Source: a bacterium
GTDB lineage: Bacteria > JAMOTN01
Direction: 5' to 3'
NCBI GenBank assembly: GCA_027062325.1
Contig: JAMOTN010000026.1
Location: 1-45,161, forward strand
DNA length: 45,161 bases
Position 1 is the first letter of the stretch; each line of letters begins with the position of its first letter. Positions 5,441-14,355 of the stretch are shown here, in pieces. The notes under the pieces are model-generated. The model was not told where the DNA came from and did no database searches. It saw only the letters and a list, made by a program, of their open reading frames with translations. The translations under genes and the position numbers were made by a program.

Positions 5441-8149
5441 ATGGCAAAGAAGAGGATCTACTTTTTTGGAGGTAAGGACAGAAAAGCAGATGGAAATGCT
5501 CAGATGAAGGATTTGTTAGGTGGTAAGGGAGCAAACCTTGCTGAGATGACAAACATTGGACTTCCTGTTCCTCCAGGATTTACCATCACGACAGAGGTAT
5601 GTAAAGAGTACTATGAATTTGGTGGAAAGTGGCCTGATGGTTTGGCTGATGAAGTAAAAGAAGCGGTTAAGAAGATTGAGGAATTGAGTGGAAAGAAGTT
5701 TGGAGATCCAAACAATCCGCTTCTTGTTTCTGTCAGAAGTGGGGCGAAGATCTCTATGCCTGGAATGATGGATACTATATTGAACCTGGGTATAAATGAT
5801 GAGATTGTTGAAGGACTTGCCAAGCTTACCAATAATGATCGCTTTGCATGGGATACCTATAGACGTTTTATCCAGATGTTTGGGGATGTTGTTATGAAGG
5901 TTCCTCATGAAAAGTTTGAGGAGATTATTCAAAAGCAGAAAGATAAGAAAGGTGTTAAGCAAGATGTTGAGCTTACAGCTGAGGATTGGAAAGAGGTTGT
6001 TGCTGAGTATAAAAAACTTATCAAGGAGGTTACAGGGCGAGAGTTTCCACAGGACCCTTGGGAACAGCTTGAGATGGCAATAAATGCAGTGTTTGAATCT
6101 TGGAATAACGAGCGTGCTAAGATTTACAGAAAACTTCATGGAATCCCTGATGATCTTGGAACAGCAGTCAACGTTGTTACCATGGTTTACGGAAACATGG
6201 GAGATGACTGTGGAACTGGAGTTGGATTTACTCGTAATCCTTCCACTGGAGAGAAAGAGTATTATGGTGAATATCTTCAGAATGCACAGGGTGAGGATGT
6301 TGTTGCTGGAATCAGAACCCCAAAGCCTGTTACAGAGTTGGCAAAAGATATTCCGCAGGCTTGGGAAGAGTTGAAAAAGGTTTACGAGATACTTGAGAAG
6401 CACTATCGTGATATGCAAGACTTTGAGTTCACAATTGAAAAGGGGCAGTTGTGGATGCTTCAAACTCGTACTGGAAAAAGAACTGCACAAGCAGCGGTAA
6501 AAATTGCTTACGATATGGTTCAAGAGGGCTTGATCACTAAGGAAGAGGCGGTAGAGAGAATCAGTCCAGAGCAGCTTAAGCAACTTCTTCATCCTCGTAT
6601 TGATCCAAATGAGAAGTACGAAGCAATTGCAAAGGGGCTTCCAGCAAGTCCAGGAGCGGCAGTTGGACGTGTTGTTTTCTCTGCAGATGATGCTGTTGAA
6701 TGGGTAGATCGTGGTGAAAAGGTTATATTGGTGCGTCCAGAGACTACCCCAGAGGATATTGCCGGAATGAATGCAGCTGAAGGTATCTTGACAAGCCGTG
6801 GTGGAATGACTAGCCACGCAGCAGTTGTTGCTCGCGGAATGGGTAAATGTTGTGTTGCAGGTTGCGAAGTTTTGAAGATAAATGAGGAAGAGAAGTATTT
6901 TACAGTTGAAGGAAAGGATGTAAAAGTGAAAGAGGGAGATTGGATCACTCTCAATGGATCTACAGGTGAAGTAATTCTTGGTGCATTGAAGACAATTCCG
7001 GGTGGACTTTCAAAAGAAGCTCAGGCAATTCTTTCTTGGGCAGACGAGATAAGGAAACTTGGAGTTCGTACCAATGCAGATACTCCAGAGGATGCTAGGA
7101 GAGCACGTGAGTTTGGGGCAGAGGGAATCGGACTTTGCCGTACAGAGCACATGTTCTTTGCAGAGGACAGGATTCCATGGGTTAGAAAGATGATTATGGC
7201 AAAGACTAAAGAAGAGAGAATGGAGGCTCTTGAAAAGCTTGAAATTATGCAGACAGAGGACTTCAAAGGTATATTCAAGGCTATGGAGGGATTGCCGGTT
7301 ACGGTACGTCTCCTTGATCCACCTCTTCATGAGTTCTTACCGCCAAGAGATGAGTTGCTTCGTGAGCTTACAGAGATGGAAGTTAAGGGACAGACAAATA
7401 CCCCTGAATATGAGGAGAAGAAAAAGATTTACGAGCGTGTAAACGAACTTTATGAGTTTAATCCGATGATGGGACACCGTGGGTGCCGCCTTGGTATTAC
7501 TCATCCAGAGATTTACGACATGCAGGTTCGTGCTATAATAAATGCTGCAATTGACCTTACCAAGCAGGGTGTGAAGGTATATCCGGAGATAATGATTCCT
7601 CTTGTGGGGCATGTGAATGAGTTAAAGTTCTTAGAAGAGCGTGTGAGAAAAATTGCAGATGAGCTTATAAGCAAGGCAGGAGTAGAGCTTCACTACCTTG
7701 TGGGTACTATGATTGAGATTCCACGTGCTGCAGTTACTGCTGATGAGATTGCGGAAGTTGCAGAGTTCTTCAGCTTTGGTACCAACGACTTGACTCAGAT
7801 GACGTTTGGGTTCTCCCGTGACGATGCTCAGGGTAAATTCTTGAACTATTATGTTGAAACAGGAATTCTTCCAGAGGATCCATTCCAGACTTTGGATCAA
7901 ACGGGTGTTGGAAAACTTGTTGAATTGGCTGCAAACTTGGGAAGAAAGACTCGCAGTAGTTTGAAACTTGGAATATGCGGTGAGCACGGTGGAGATCCTA
8001 AATCCATACACTTCTGCCACAAGATAGGTTTGAACTACGTATCATGTTCTCCATTCCGTGTACCTATAGCACGCCTTGCAGCAGCACAGGCTGTTTTGGC
8101 AGAGAAAAAAGAAGAGAGCAAAGAAAAGGTTCAGGAAGCAGGTAAGTAG
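5441..8149 (+). CDS. ppdK: Pyruvate, phosphate dikinase
   Basis: Interconverts pyruvate, ATP and phosphate with phosphoenolpyruvate, AMP and diphosphate; in anaerobes it works in glycolysis or gluconeogenesis. 902 residues, close to the 870-900 usual for bacterial enzymes. The N-terminal nucleotide-binding domain starts with the GGKGANLAEM loop and includes the VRSGAKISMPGMMDTILNLG segment. The swivelling phosphohistidine domain carries H459 in GGMTSHAAVVARGMGK. The C-terminal barrel has GTMIEIPRAA, FFSFGTNDLTQM and the proton-donor cysteine C846 in GICGEHGGDP. The frame extends to ATG 5399, but AAGGAGG is placed for ATG 5441. It is monocistronic, with its own promoter and a strong terminator. 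Confidence 0.98.
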   Translation: MAKKRIYFFGGKDRKADGNAQMKDLLGGKGANLAEMTNIGLPVPPGFTITTEVCKEYYEFGGKWPDGLADEVKEAVKKIEELSGKKFGDPNNPLLVSVRSGAKISMPGMMDTILNLGINDEIVEGLAKLTNNDRFAWDTYRRFIQMFGDVVMKVPHEKFEEIIQKQKDKKGVKQDVELTAEDWKEVVAEYKKLIKEVTGREFPQDPWEQLEMAINAVFESWNNERAKIYRKLHGIPDDLGTAVNVVTMVYGNMGDDCGTGVGFTRNPSTGEKEYYGEYLQNAQGEDVVAGIRTPKPVTELAKDIPQAWEELKKVYEILEKHYRDMQDFEFTIEKGQLWMLQTRTGKRTAQAAVKIAYDMVQEGLITKEEAVERISPEQLKQLLHPRIDPNEKYEAIAKGLPASPGAAVGRVVFSADDAVEWVDRGEKVILVRPETTPEDIAGMNAAEGILTSRGGMTSHAAVVARGMGKCCVAGCEVLKINEEEKYFTVEGKDVKVKEGDWITLNGSTGEVILGALKTIPGGLSKEAQAILSWADEIRKLGVRTNADTPEDARRAREFGAEGIGLCRTEHMFFAEDRIPWVRKMIMAKTKEERMEALEKLEIMQTEDFKGIFKAMEGLPVTVRLLDPPLHEFLPPRDELLRELTEMEVKGQTNTPEYEEKKKIYERVNELYEFNPMMGHRGCRLGITHPEIYDMQVRAIINAAIDLTKQGVKVYPEIMIPLVGHVNELKFLEERVRKIADELISKAGVELHYLVGTMIEIPRAAVTADEIAEVAEFFSFGTNDLTQMTFGFSRDDAQGKFLNYYVETGILPEDPFQTLDQTGVGKLVELAANLGRKTRSSLKLGICGEHGGDPKSIHFCHKIGLNYVSCSPFRVPIARLAAAQAVLAEKKEESKEKVQEAGK

Positions 8150-8180
8150 GTAAATTTTAAAATTGAGGCTTTGACTATAG

Positions 8181-8220
8181 GCGCCGGCTGCCCGCAATAT
8201 GCGAGGTAGTCGGCGCTTTT
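8181..8220 (+). terminator. Intrinsic terminator of ppdK
   Basis: GCGCCGGCTGCC (8181-8192) pairs with GGTAGTCGGCGC (8205-8216) over 12 pairs including two G-U. An inner CGC/GCG pair closes an AATAT loop, with one bulged A. TTTTATCTTT follows. This is the clearest intrinsic terminator in the window, 31 bases after the ppdK stop. Confidence 0.9.
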
Positions 8221-8331
8221 ATCTTTGGCTGGTTTTGTTAAGATGATGAACTGGATTTACAGAGAAGATTGTTACAAATGGGGGGTATTGCAAGGCTGTT
8301 GAGATTGTGGTAAAAGCGAGGAGGGAAAAAT

Positions 8332-9543
8332 TTGAAAATAGCCAAGTATCTTGTATTATCCTTTGGCTTTGTCATATTTGTTGGAACTCTTCTTTTGATG
8401 TTGCCAGCATGTGGTGGTTTTGATTTTGCTGATGCTCTGTTTACCTCTACGAGTGCAGTTTGTGTGACGGGGTTAATTGTTAGGGATACGGCACAATTAC
8501 CGTTTTTAGGGCAGCTTGTGATTTTGGTGCTGATCCAGCTTGGTGGGTTGGGAATACTAACAACTAGTGGTTTTTTACTGGCAGCGCTGGGGGGGAAAAT
8601 TGGTGTTGATTTAAGGCTTGGAGCAGCTGATGAGTTGAATATGGGAAGTAAAGTTGCGACGCGTGGACTTTTAATGAACATAGTTGGTTTGACTTTTGTT
8701 ATAGAGTTGATAGGTTTTTTGTTGTTGTTAACTTTTGGCATGAAGCCGTGGGATGCTTTATTTCATAGCATCTCTGCATTTTGTAATGCAGGTTTTTCGA
8801 CTTTTTCCAGCAGTTTAGAAAAGGTAAGGGGAAGTATTGTTTATACTATTGCTTTCCTAATAGTGCTTGGAAGTATAGGTTTTCCTGTAATAATGGCGCT
8901 TTTTTCGCGGCGAAAGTTGAGTCTTCATGTAAAGCTTACAATTTTGGGAAGCTTTGCGTTATATTTTGTATCTTTCGCTATATTTGCAGCTTACCTGCCT
9001 TTAAAAGATGCAATATTTCAAGCAATTACTCCAAGAACAGCAGGTTTTGATACAATCCCTCAGGATGATTTACCTCCATTTGTAAGATTTATAACTATGT
9101 TGCTTATGTTTATAGGAGGAGCTTCTGCTTCTACTGCGGGAGGGCTGAAGGTGACGACTTTGATCGTGGCGTTGCTGTTTTTCTTCTCGTTTATACGCGG
9201 AAGGCAAGAGGTATTGATAATGGGAAGAAAAATTCCTGAGGAGACTGTCAAGAAAAGCTTGGCAATATTCTTTGTTTCTGCGAGTATAATAGCTGTGGCG
9301 ATAGGAGTTCTTGTGGGGATTGAAAACTTTGAATTTGAAGAGATTGTTTTTGAGGTTATCTCAGCTTTTGGGACTGTTGGGTTGAGTATGGGTATAACTA
9401 TGAATCTTAGTACTATATCAAAGTTTGTTTTGACATTAGTAATGTTCATAGGAAGAGTTGGACCGCTCACCGTATCATTGTTCTTTTTGAAAAGAGCCAA
9501 AGTTTTGTACTCATATCCTCAAGAGGATGTTATGGTGGGGTGA
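8332..9543 (+). CDS. trkH: Trk/Ktr-type potassium uptake channel subunit
   Basis: The membrane channel of a Trk/Ktr potassium transporter, 403 residues, shorter than E. coli TrkH and nearer KtrB. All four pore loops of the repeated M1-P-M2 fold are visible with their selectivity-filter glycines: TSAVCVTGLIV, SAFCNAGFS, TPRTAGFDT and SAFGTVGLSMG. The GGASASTAGGLKV segment before the last repeat matches the flexible gating loop of the family. The start is TTG 8332 after GAGGAGGG (8318-8325). The regulatory partner follows after six bases, so the two are co-translated. Naming it ktrB would be equally fair. Confidence 0.93.
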   Translation: MKIAKYLVLSFGFVIFVGTLLLMLPACGGFDFADALFTSTSAVCVTGLIVRDTAQLPFLGQLVILVLIQLGGLGILTTSGFLLAALGGKIGVDLRLGAADELNMGSKVATRGLLMNIVGLTFVIELIGFLLLLTFGMKPWDALFHSISAFCNAGFSTFSSSLEKVRGSIVYTIAFLIVLGSIGFPVIMALFSRRKLSLHVKLTILGSFALYFVSFAIFAAYLPLKDAIFQAITPRTAGFDTIPQDDLPPFVRFITMLLMFIGGASASTAGGLKVTTLIVALLFFFSFIRGRQEVLIMGRKIPEETVKKSLAIFFVSASIIAVAIGVLVGIENFEFEEIVFEVISAFGTVGLSMGITMNLSTISKFVLTLVMFIGRVGPLTVSLFFLKRAKVLYSYPQEDVMVG

Positions 9544-9549
9544 TGTTTT

Positions 9550-11121
9550 TTGAAAAGAGCTCTTGTGTTCGGGCTTGGTAACTTTGGAATTAGTGTTGTT
9601 GAGGAGTTAACCAATTACGGGGTTGAGGTATTTGTTGTTGAGAATAAGCGTGAGATTCTGGATGAGATTTCAAATAAGTATCAGGTAGCTGGTTTTTTGC
9701 TTGATGCAACAGATGTTAATGCGGTTGAGGAGATTTTGAAGAAGATAATGCCCATCGATGTATGCTTCATAGCGATGGGAGAGAATATCGCTGCTAATGT
9801 AGTGTTGGCACTTTACTTAAAGGATAAGGAAGGAATAGGTAATATAATTGTCAAAGTTGGTGAAAATGAGGAGTTGTATCAGCATGTTTTTGCGGAGTAT
9901 TCTTGTAGTTTTGAGAGGCGAGATAATTTAAAGCCTGCTCATAACTTTGCAGTTTTTGGAGCTGGAAAATTTGGATACTCTTTTGCACGTGCTTATTCTT
10001 CGTTGGGTGGAGAAGTCATGGTGTTTGAAAAAAATCCTTCGGTGGTTGAGAGATTGCAGGATGAAGGGATTGCTGCGGTTGAGGTGGATTTAGCAGATGT
10101 TGATGCGATAAAGCAATTTTTCAAGCAATCAGAAAACTTGTTTGATGGGGCGGTAATTGCTCTTGGTGACAATGCAGAGTTGTCAACATACATAGCTTTG
10201 TTGCTTGCAGATTACGGAGTGGAAAAAATTGTTGTTAAGGCGGTTGATTCGTTTCACAAGATATTGCTGAATAGGATGGTGCTTTATGGGAGAGATTATA
10301 AATCTGCTTTTCTTGCTGCTTACTCAAAGCTTGTTTTAGATTTAAAACCAGTGGAAGATAGATTTGAGGCATGGTTAATAAAGATGCCAAGTTATGAGAG
10401 TTTCAATTTCAAAGTTTTGGAGGTTGAAGATAACCGAGTAAAGGTTAGCGCTACTATTGGTGAGATAGCACGATACGTGCACATGAATGCTCCAAATTTT
10501 GAGTTCGATTTTCAAGTTGTTGAACCAGAGAGGGATTTTTCGCGAATAATTGTAAAAAAGGTTTTATTTGGTTTGAAAGAGGTTGTAGAACTTTCAAATG
10601 AGATAGTTATGTTGCGGGTTGAAGTGGCACGTTCTATGGTGGGAAGGAGTATTGTAGATCTTGAGGTTGGAAGAATGTATGGGGTTAATGTTATTTCAAT
10701 TAATTCTCCTTCTGGTTTTAAGAGATACGATGCACCGCTGGAAGAAGGTGATGAGCTGCTTTTGGTTGGATTGTGGAACTCTCTAGTTAAATTTTTGGAA
10801 GAGTTTGGATTTACTCTACCTCAGAAGTTACTGTTTGTTAATCCTGAGCGTGAAGTTGCCACTAAGTTAGCCTTTAAGTTTGTTGGACTTCAGCAGTTGA
10901 TTAAGGTTGCAATAGATACAGATATTGAAGGAAAAACACTTGCTGAGTTGGATATGAGAAGAAGATACAATGTGAATGTGGTTGGAATAAGAAGAGCCGG
11001 AAGTGTTATGTTTGATGTAAATGCACGTACCGTATTGAAACGAGGAGATGAATTGCTGGTGTTTTCTGAGAATGAGGATAATGTGCATAGTTTGATAAGT
11101 GAACTTGGAAAAGAAAGGTAG
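9550..11121 (+). CDS. trkA: Trk potassium uptake regulatory subunit with RCK domains in N-N-C-C order
   Basis: The cytoplasmic nucleotide-sensing partner of the channel encoded just upstream. 523 residues. Two Rossmann domains come first, with GLGNFG at residues 8-13 and GAGKFG at 137-142; acidic residues at the second strand (VVEN and VFEK) favour NAD(H). Two RCK_C (TrkA-C) domains follow: ELSNEIVMLRVEVARSMVG to EEGDELLLVG, then LQQLIKVAIDTDIEGK to KRGDELLVFS. Classical TrkA is N-C-N-C, so this order is unusual. About 100 residues (240-345) between the halves match nothing I recognise. The start is TTG 9550; the ATG at 9543 is in another frame. Confidence 0.9.
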   Translation: MKRALVFGLGNFGISVVEELTNYGVEVFVVENKREILDEISNKYQVAGFLLDATDVNAVEEILKKIMPIDVCFIAMGENIAANVVLALYLKDKEGIGNIIVKVGENEELYQHVFAEYSCSFERRDNLKPAHNFAVFGAGKFGYSFARAYSSLGGEVMVFEKNPSVVERLQDEGIAAVEVDLADVDAIKQFFKQSENLFDGAVIALGDNAELSTYIALLLADYGVEKIVVKAVDSFHKILLNRMVLYGRDYKSAFLAAYSKLVLDLKPVEDRFEAWLIKMPSYESFNFKVLEVEDNRVKVSATIGEIARYVHMNAPNFEFDFQVVEPERDFSRIIVKKVLFGLKEVVELSNEIVMLRVEVARSMVGRSIVDLEVGRMYGVNVISINSPSGFKRYDAPLEEGDELLLVGLWNSLVKFLEEFGFTLPQKLLFVNPEREVATKLAFKFVGLQQLIKVAIDTDIEGKTLAELDMRRRYNVNVVGIRRAGSVMFDVNARTVLKRGDELLVFSENEDNVHSLISELGKER

Positions 11122-11130
11122 GTAGGAATT

Positions 11131-11919
11131 TTGAAGGAGTTATCCAAGACAAAAAGGAAAATTTTGAGTGGTTTGGATAGGTTTAAGGAGAGGTTGAAGA
11201 AGAAAGAGTTTAGGGCGTGCGGATATAAGGTTGTTTTAGAAATTGCCGCTGAGTTCAAAATTAAGTGGTTGGTGTTTGGAAAAGAATTTTTTAGGAATCA
11301 TACTGAGCGGGTAAATGATTTGTTGAAATTGCTTGGAAAAAAGAGTGCTTTTAAAAGTAATGTTGAAAATAATGTATTTTTGTCGGGGGATGCAGAAGTT
11401 GAAAAGTATGGTGTATGCGGAGTATTCATGTTGCCTGACTACATTTTTGAAGAGAGTAGTCGTGCTCTAGAGATTTTGAAGATGTGGAAAAGGGTTGTAT
11501 TTTTAAATGGGGTTCAGGATCCTGCAAATGTTGGGGGAATAATGAGGGTTGCAAGTGCTTTTGGGTTTGATGGAGTTGTAGCAGACTTTAACAGTGCTGA
11601 CTTCTTCTCTCCTAAGGTTTTGAGAGCAGCAGGTGGTTTTATCCCTGAAGTTATGCGAGTAAGAAGGTTAGAGGAGCTTTTAAATGGCTTTAAGGGGCAA
11701 GTTTATATACTTGATGTGGAGGCAATAAAAGAGATTGAGGATGTTGCTTTTGAGGAAAAATTTGGAGTGGTGTTGGGCTCTGAAGGAAGAGGAATAATTC
11801 TGGATAAAGAGCTTTTGAGAGTGGATTTTGTTTCTGTTAAAATACCTGTGAAAGTTGAGTCACTCAATGTGTACAGTGCATTTTCAATATTTTCTTACGT
11901 GAGTTCACTGGAGGGATGA
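11131..11919 (+). CDS. SpoU/TrmH family RNA 2'-O-methyltransferase
   Basis: A SPOUT-fold enzyme that methylates a ribose 2'-OH in rRNA or tRNA using S-adenosylmethionine. 262 residues: an N-terminal substrate-binding region (1-115) and the catalytic knot. Motif 1 is NGVQDPANVGGIMRVASAFG from residue 126, with the catalytic Arg; motif 2 is LGSEGRG (215-221); motif 3 is ESLNVYSAF (243-251). The target nucleotide cannot be deduced. The start is TTG 11131 with a weak GGTAGG before it, the third consecutive TTG-started gene. It lies nine bases after trkA and its stop overlaps the start region of pheS, so it belongs to the same transcript. Confidence 0.9.
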   Translation: MKELSKTKRKILSGLDRFKERLKKKEFRACGYKVVLEIAAEFKIKWLVFGKEFFRNHTERVNDLLKLLGKKSAFKSNVENNVFLSGDAEVEKYGVCGVFMLPDYIFEESSRALEILKMWKRVVFLNGVQDPANVGGIMRVASAFGFDGVVADFNSADFFSPKVLRAAGGFIPEVMRVRRLEELLNGFKGQVYILDVEAIKEIEDVAFEEKFGVVLGSEGRGIILDKELLRVDFVSVKIPVKVESLNVYSAFSIFSYVSSLEG

Positions 11920-11921
11920 TA

Positions 11922-12938
11922 ATGGAGAGGTTGTTGGAACTTATAGCTGAATTGGAAGAGGAGATAAGGGCGATTTCTACTGAGGATGAGCTGGAGAGTT
12001 TTCGAATTAGGTGGTTGGGAAGGGACGGAATAATATCGTCTCAGTTTAAGAGAATAAAAAAGATTGAGCCTGAAAAAAGGCGCGAATTTGGACAGAAATT
12101 GAATGAGATGAAGGAGAGGGCGCAGAGTTTTGTTGATGAAAAACGAGAGTTTTTTAAGAGAGAGAAGTTGAAAAAGAAACAGGATAGTTACTTTGATTTT
12201 GGGATCCCGGCTCAGATGAGGTTTGGGGGGAGACACCCTGTTTTGGAGATGGCAAGGCGTGTTGTGAGTATATTTTCTGAGATTGGTTTCAGAGTTGTTG
12301 AGGGACCTGAAATTGACACTGCATTTTACAACTTTGAGGCACTTAATATTCCAGAGGATCATCCAGCACGTGAGATGCATGATACTTTTTACCTTGATTA
12401 TGAGAATGGACTACTTTTGAGGACACATACTTCGAATGTTCAGGTAAGAGTACTTGAAAAGTATGGACTTCCAGTGAAAATTTTGGCACCGGGTAAGTGT
12501 TTCAGACGCGATGAGATAGATGCCACACATTTTCCAGTATTTCATCAGATAGAAGGATTGTGTGTTGGAGAAGGTGTGAGTTTTGCAGATTTGAAAGGGA
12601 CACTAGAGTACTTTGCAAAGCGTTTATTTGGAGTTGGAGTGCGTCTTCGTTCAAGTTATTTTCCCTTTACGGAGCCTTCGGTTGAAGTTGATTTTGAATG
12701 TGTATTTTGTGGTGGAAAGGGATGTCGAGTGTGTAAGGAAACGGGTTGGATAGAGGTTGCTGGGGCTGGAATGGTGCATCCTAGGGTTTTGGAAGCGAGT
12801 GGAGTAAATCCTGAAAGATATACAGGTTTTGCTTTTGGAATGGGGTTAGAAAGACTTGCAATGTTAAAATGGCAGATACCGGATATAAGGATGTTATTTG
12901 AAGGTGATTGGAGAATTTCTGAAAGTTTTTGGCCGTAA
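11922..12938 (+). CDS. pheS: Phenylalanyl-tRNA synthetase alpha subunit
   Basis: The catalytic alpha subunit of the alpha2-beta2 enzyme that charges tRNA-Phe. 338 residues. An N-terminal coiled coil for tRNA binding (1-100) precedes the class II core: GGRHPVLEMARR (motif 1 region), EGPEIDTAFYNFEALNIPEDHPAR, LLRTHTSNVQVR, and the motif 2 loop CFRRDEIDATHFPVFHQIEG. A CxxC...CxxC stretch (CVFCGGKGCRVCKETGW) and the motif 3 segment FGMGLERLAML follow. ATG 11916 directly abuts GGAGGG (11910-11915), so ATG 11922, six bases away, is preferred. pheT, usually next to pheS, is not present here; a DUF512 gene follows instead. Confidence 0.96.
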   Translation: MERLLELIAELEEEIRAISTEDELESFRIRWLGRDGIISSQFKRIKKIEPEKRREFGQKLNEMKERAQSFVDEKREFFKREKLKKKQDSYFDFGIPAQMRFGGRHPVLEMARRVVSIFSEIGFRVVEGPEIDTAFYNFEALNIPEDHPAREMHDTFYLDYENGLLLRTHTSNVQVRVLEKYGLPVKILAPGKCFRRDEIDATHFPVFHQIEGLCVGEGVSFADLKGTLEYFAKRLFGVGVRLRSSYFPFTEPSVEVDFECVFCGGKGCRVCKETGWIEVAGAGMVHPRVLEASGVNPERYTGFAFGMGLERLAMLKWQIPDIRMLFEGDWRISESFWP

Positions 12939-13065
12939 TGGGGAAGTGTATGGAATTTTTAATGGGAGTGCTTATAAATGTTGATTTTAAGGTTAGTGTG
13001 GTGGGAGTATAGTGTGTAGTTGCTATGAGTTTGCAAATAAAGCTAGAAAAAGGGAAAGTGTTGAT

Positions 13066-14355
13066 ATGGAAGCAAGGATTGCTTATGTCAGAGAGGATAG
13101 TATTTTTTACCGCAAGGGATTGAGGGATGGGGATGTAATAGTTAGGGTAAATGGACATGAGTTAAAGGATATATTTGAATGGCGCCAAGAGTTAGATCTT
13201 GGATGGTTGGAGATTGAGTTCTTTAGGGCTGGATCTGATGAAATAAGAAAGATAGAGATAGATTTTTGGTCTGATGGAGGGATGATTGACTATTCTGCCA
13301 TATATTTTGAAAGTCCGATATTTGATGGGGTGAGGACTTGTAGGAATAACTGCATATTTTGTTTTATAAAGGGATTACCACGTGGTTTGAGAAAGAGTCT
13401 TTATATTAGAGATGATGATTGGAGAATGTCGGTTTTTGAAGGTTCCTACATAACTTTTTCTAACTTCACAGATGAAGATTGGCATCGTTTGGAAGCACTG
13501 GCTCCCTTGGAATTGTATTACTCGGTTCACGCTATAAGTGATGATGTGAGAAGGGCAATGGGGATAAATGCGCCTTCACCACTCAAAGTTATTGAGAGAT
13601 TGCGGCGTATGGGAATAGAGGTGCACACCCAAATTGTAGTGGTGCCGGGATTTAACGATGAAGATGAGCTCAAAAGAAGTTTGGATTTTTTAGTGAAGAG
13701 TCGTGATGTGGTGAAGAGTATTGCAGTTGTACCTGTCGGTGTTACGAAGTATACACCGGGGGAGGTTAAAAAGCCTTCTAGGAAACAAGCAGAGAAAATT
13801 TTGAGTTATGTGGAGAGTCTGTCAAGGGATTGTTTGAAGGAGTTTGCTACGAGATTGGTTTGGCCAAGTGATGAGTGGTATTGGATAGCTTATCAAAGAA
13901 GTTGGATAAAAGAACTTCCAAGTTATGAGTTTTATGAGGAGTTTGTTCAGTTGGAGAATGGAGTTGGTAAAGCGAGGAAGTTCATAGAAGAGTTTGAAGA
14001 AGCATGGAGGGAAGATGGGAAGCCAGAGTTAAAGATTGATGCTACGATTTTGACAACTGAGATGAATAAGGAGTTGTTTAGTGAGATTTTCAATGGAGTA
14101 GTTGATGGCGTGCGTCTCAAGGTGGTGGAAAATAGTTTTTTTGGATTGAGTGTAGATGTTGCACCGTTATTGGTGGGTGAAGATCTTTTCAGAGCTGCAG
14201 GTGAGGAGAAGGGGTTGTGTTTGTTTACTGAGGAAGCTCTCAATGAAGAGGGATTGTTTTTAGATGGGTTAAGTATTCAAGATGCGCCTTCTAATTTGGT
14301 AGTGGCTCCAGCTCAAGGGGCAGAGTTTTACAAATTTTTAAGAGATCTTGATTAG
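13066..14355 (+). CDS. DUF512 family radical-SAM/PDZ iron-sulfur protein
   Basis: A member of the DUF512 family, widespread in Firmicutes, Thermotogota and relatives and of uncertain function. An N-terminal PDZ-like domain (YRKGLRDGDVIVRVNGHEL, from about residue 14) is followed by a radical-SAM-like core with C92-x3-C96-x2-C99 in CRNNCIFCFIKGLPRGLRKS. Next come YIRDDDWRMSVFEGSYITFSN, the family's SVHA motif and HTQIVVVPGFND, and a C-terminal DUF512 domain with NSFFG. Start uncertain: GTG 13012 has GGAG at five bases, ATG 13066 has AGGGA at ten. I chose ATG because it begins at the PDZ domain. The last 65 bases overlap the convergent methyltransferase gene. Confidence 0.88.
   Translation: MEARIAYVREDSIFYRKGLRDGDVIVRVNGHELKDIFEWRQELDLGWLEIEFFRAGSDEIRKIEIDFWSDGGMIDYSAIYFESPIFDGVRTCRNNCIFCFIKGLPRGLRKSLYIRDDDWRMSVFEGSYITFSNFTDEDWHRLEALAPLELYYSVHAISDDVRRAMGINAPSPLKVIERLRRMGIEVHTQIVVVPGFNDEDELKRSLDFLVKSRDVVKSIAVVPVGVTKYTPGEVKKPSRKQAEKILSYVESLSRDCLKEFATRLVWPSDEWYWIAYQRSWIKELPSYEFYEEFVQLENGVGKARKFIEEFEEAWREDGKPELKIDATILTTEMNKELFSEIFNGVVDGVRLKVVENSFFGLSVDVAPLLVGEDLFRAAGEEKGLCLFTEEALNEEGLFLDGLSIQDAPSNLVVAPAQGAEFYKFLRDLD

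Noticed and set aside
5516-6817. A 433-codon open frame on the minus strand
   Set aside because: It lies wholly antisense to ppdK, has a Ser/Leu/Asn-rich product with no motif, and is explained by the codon use of ppdK.
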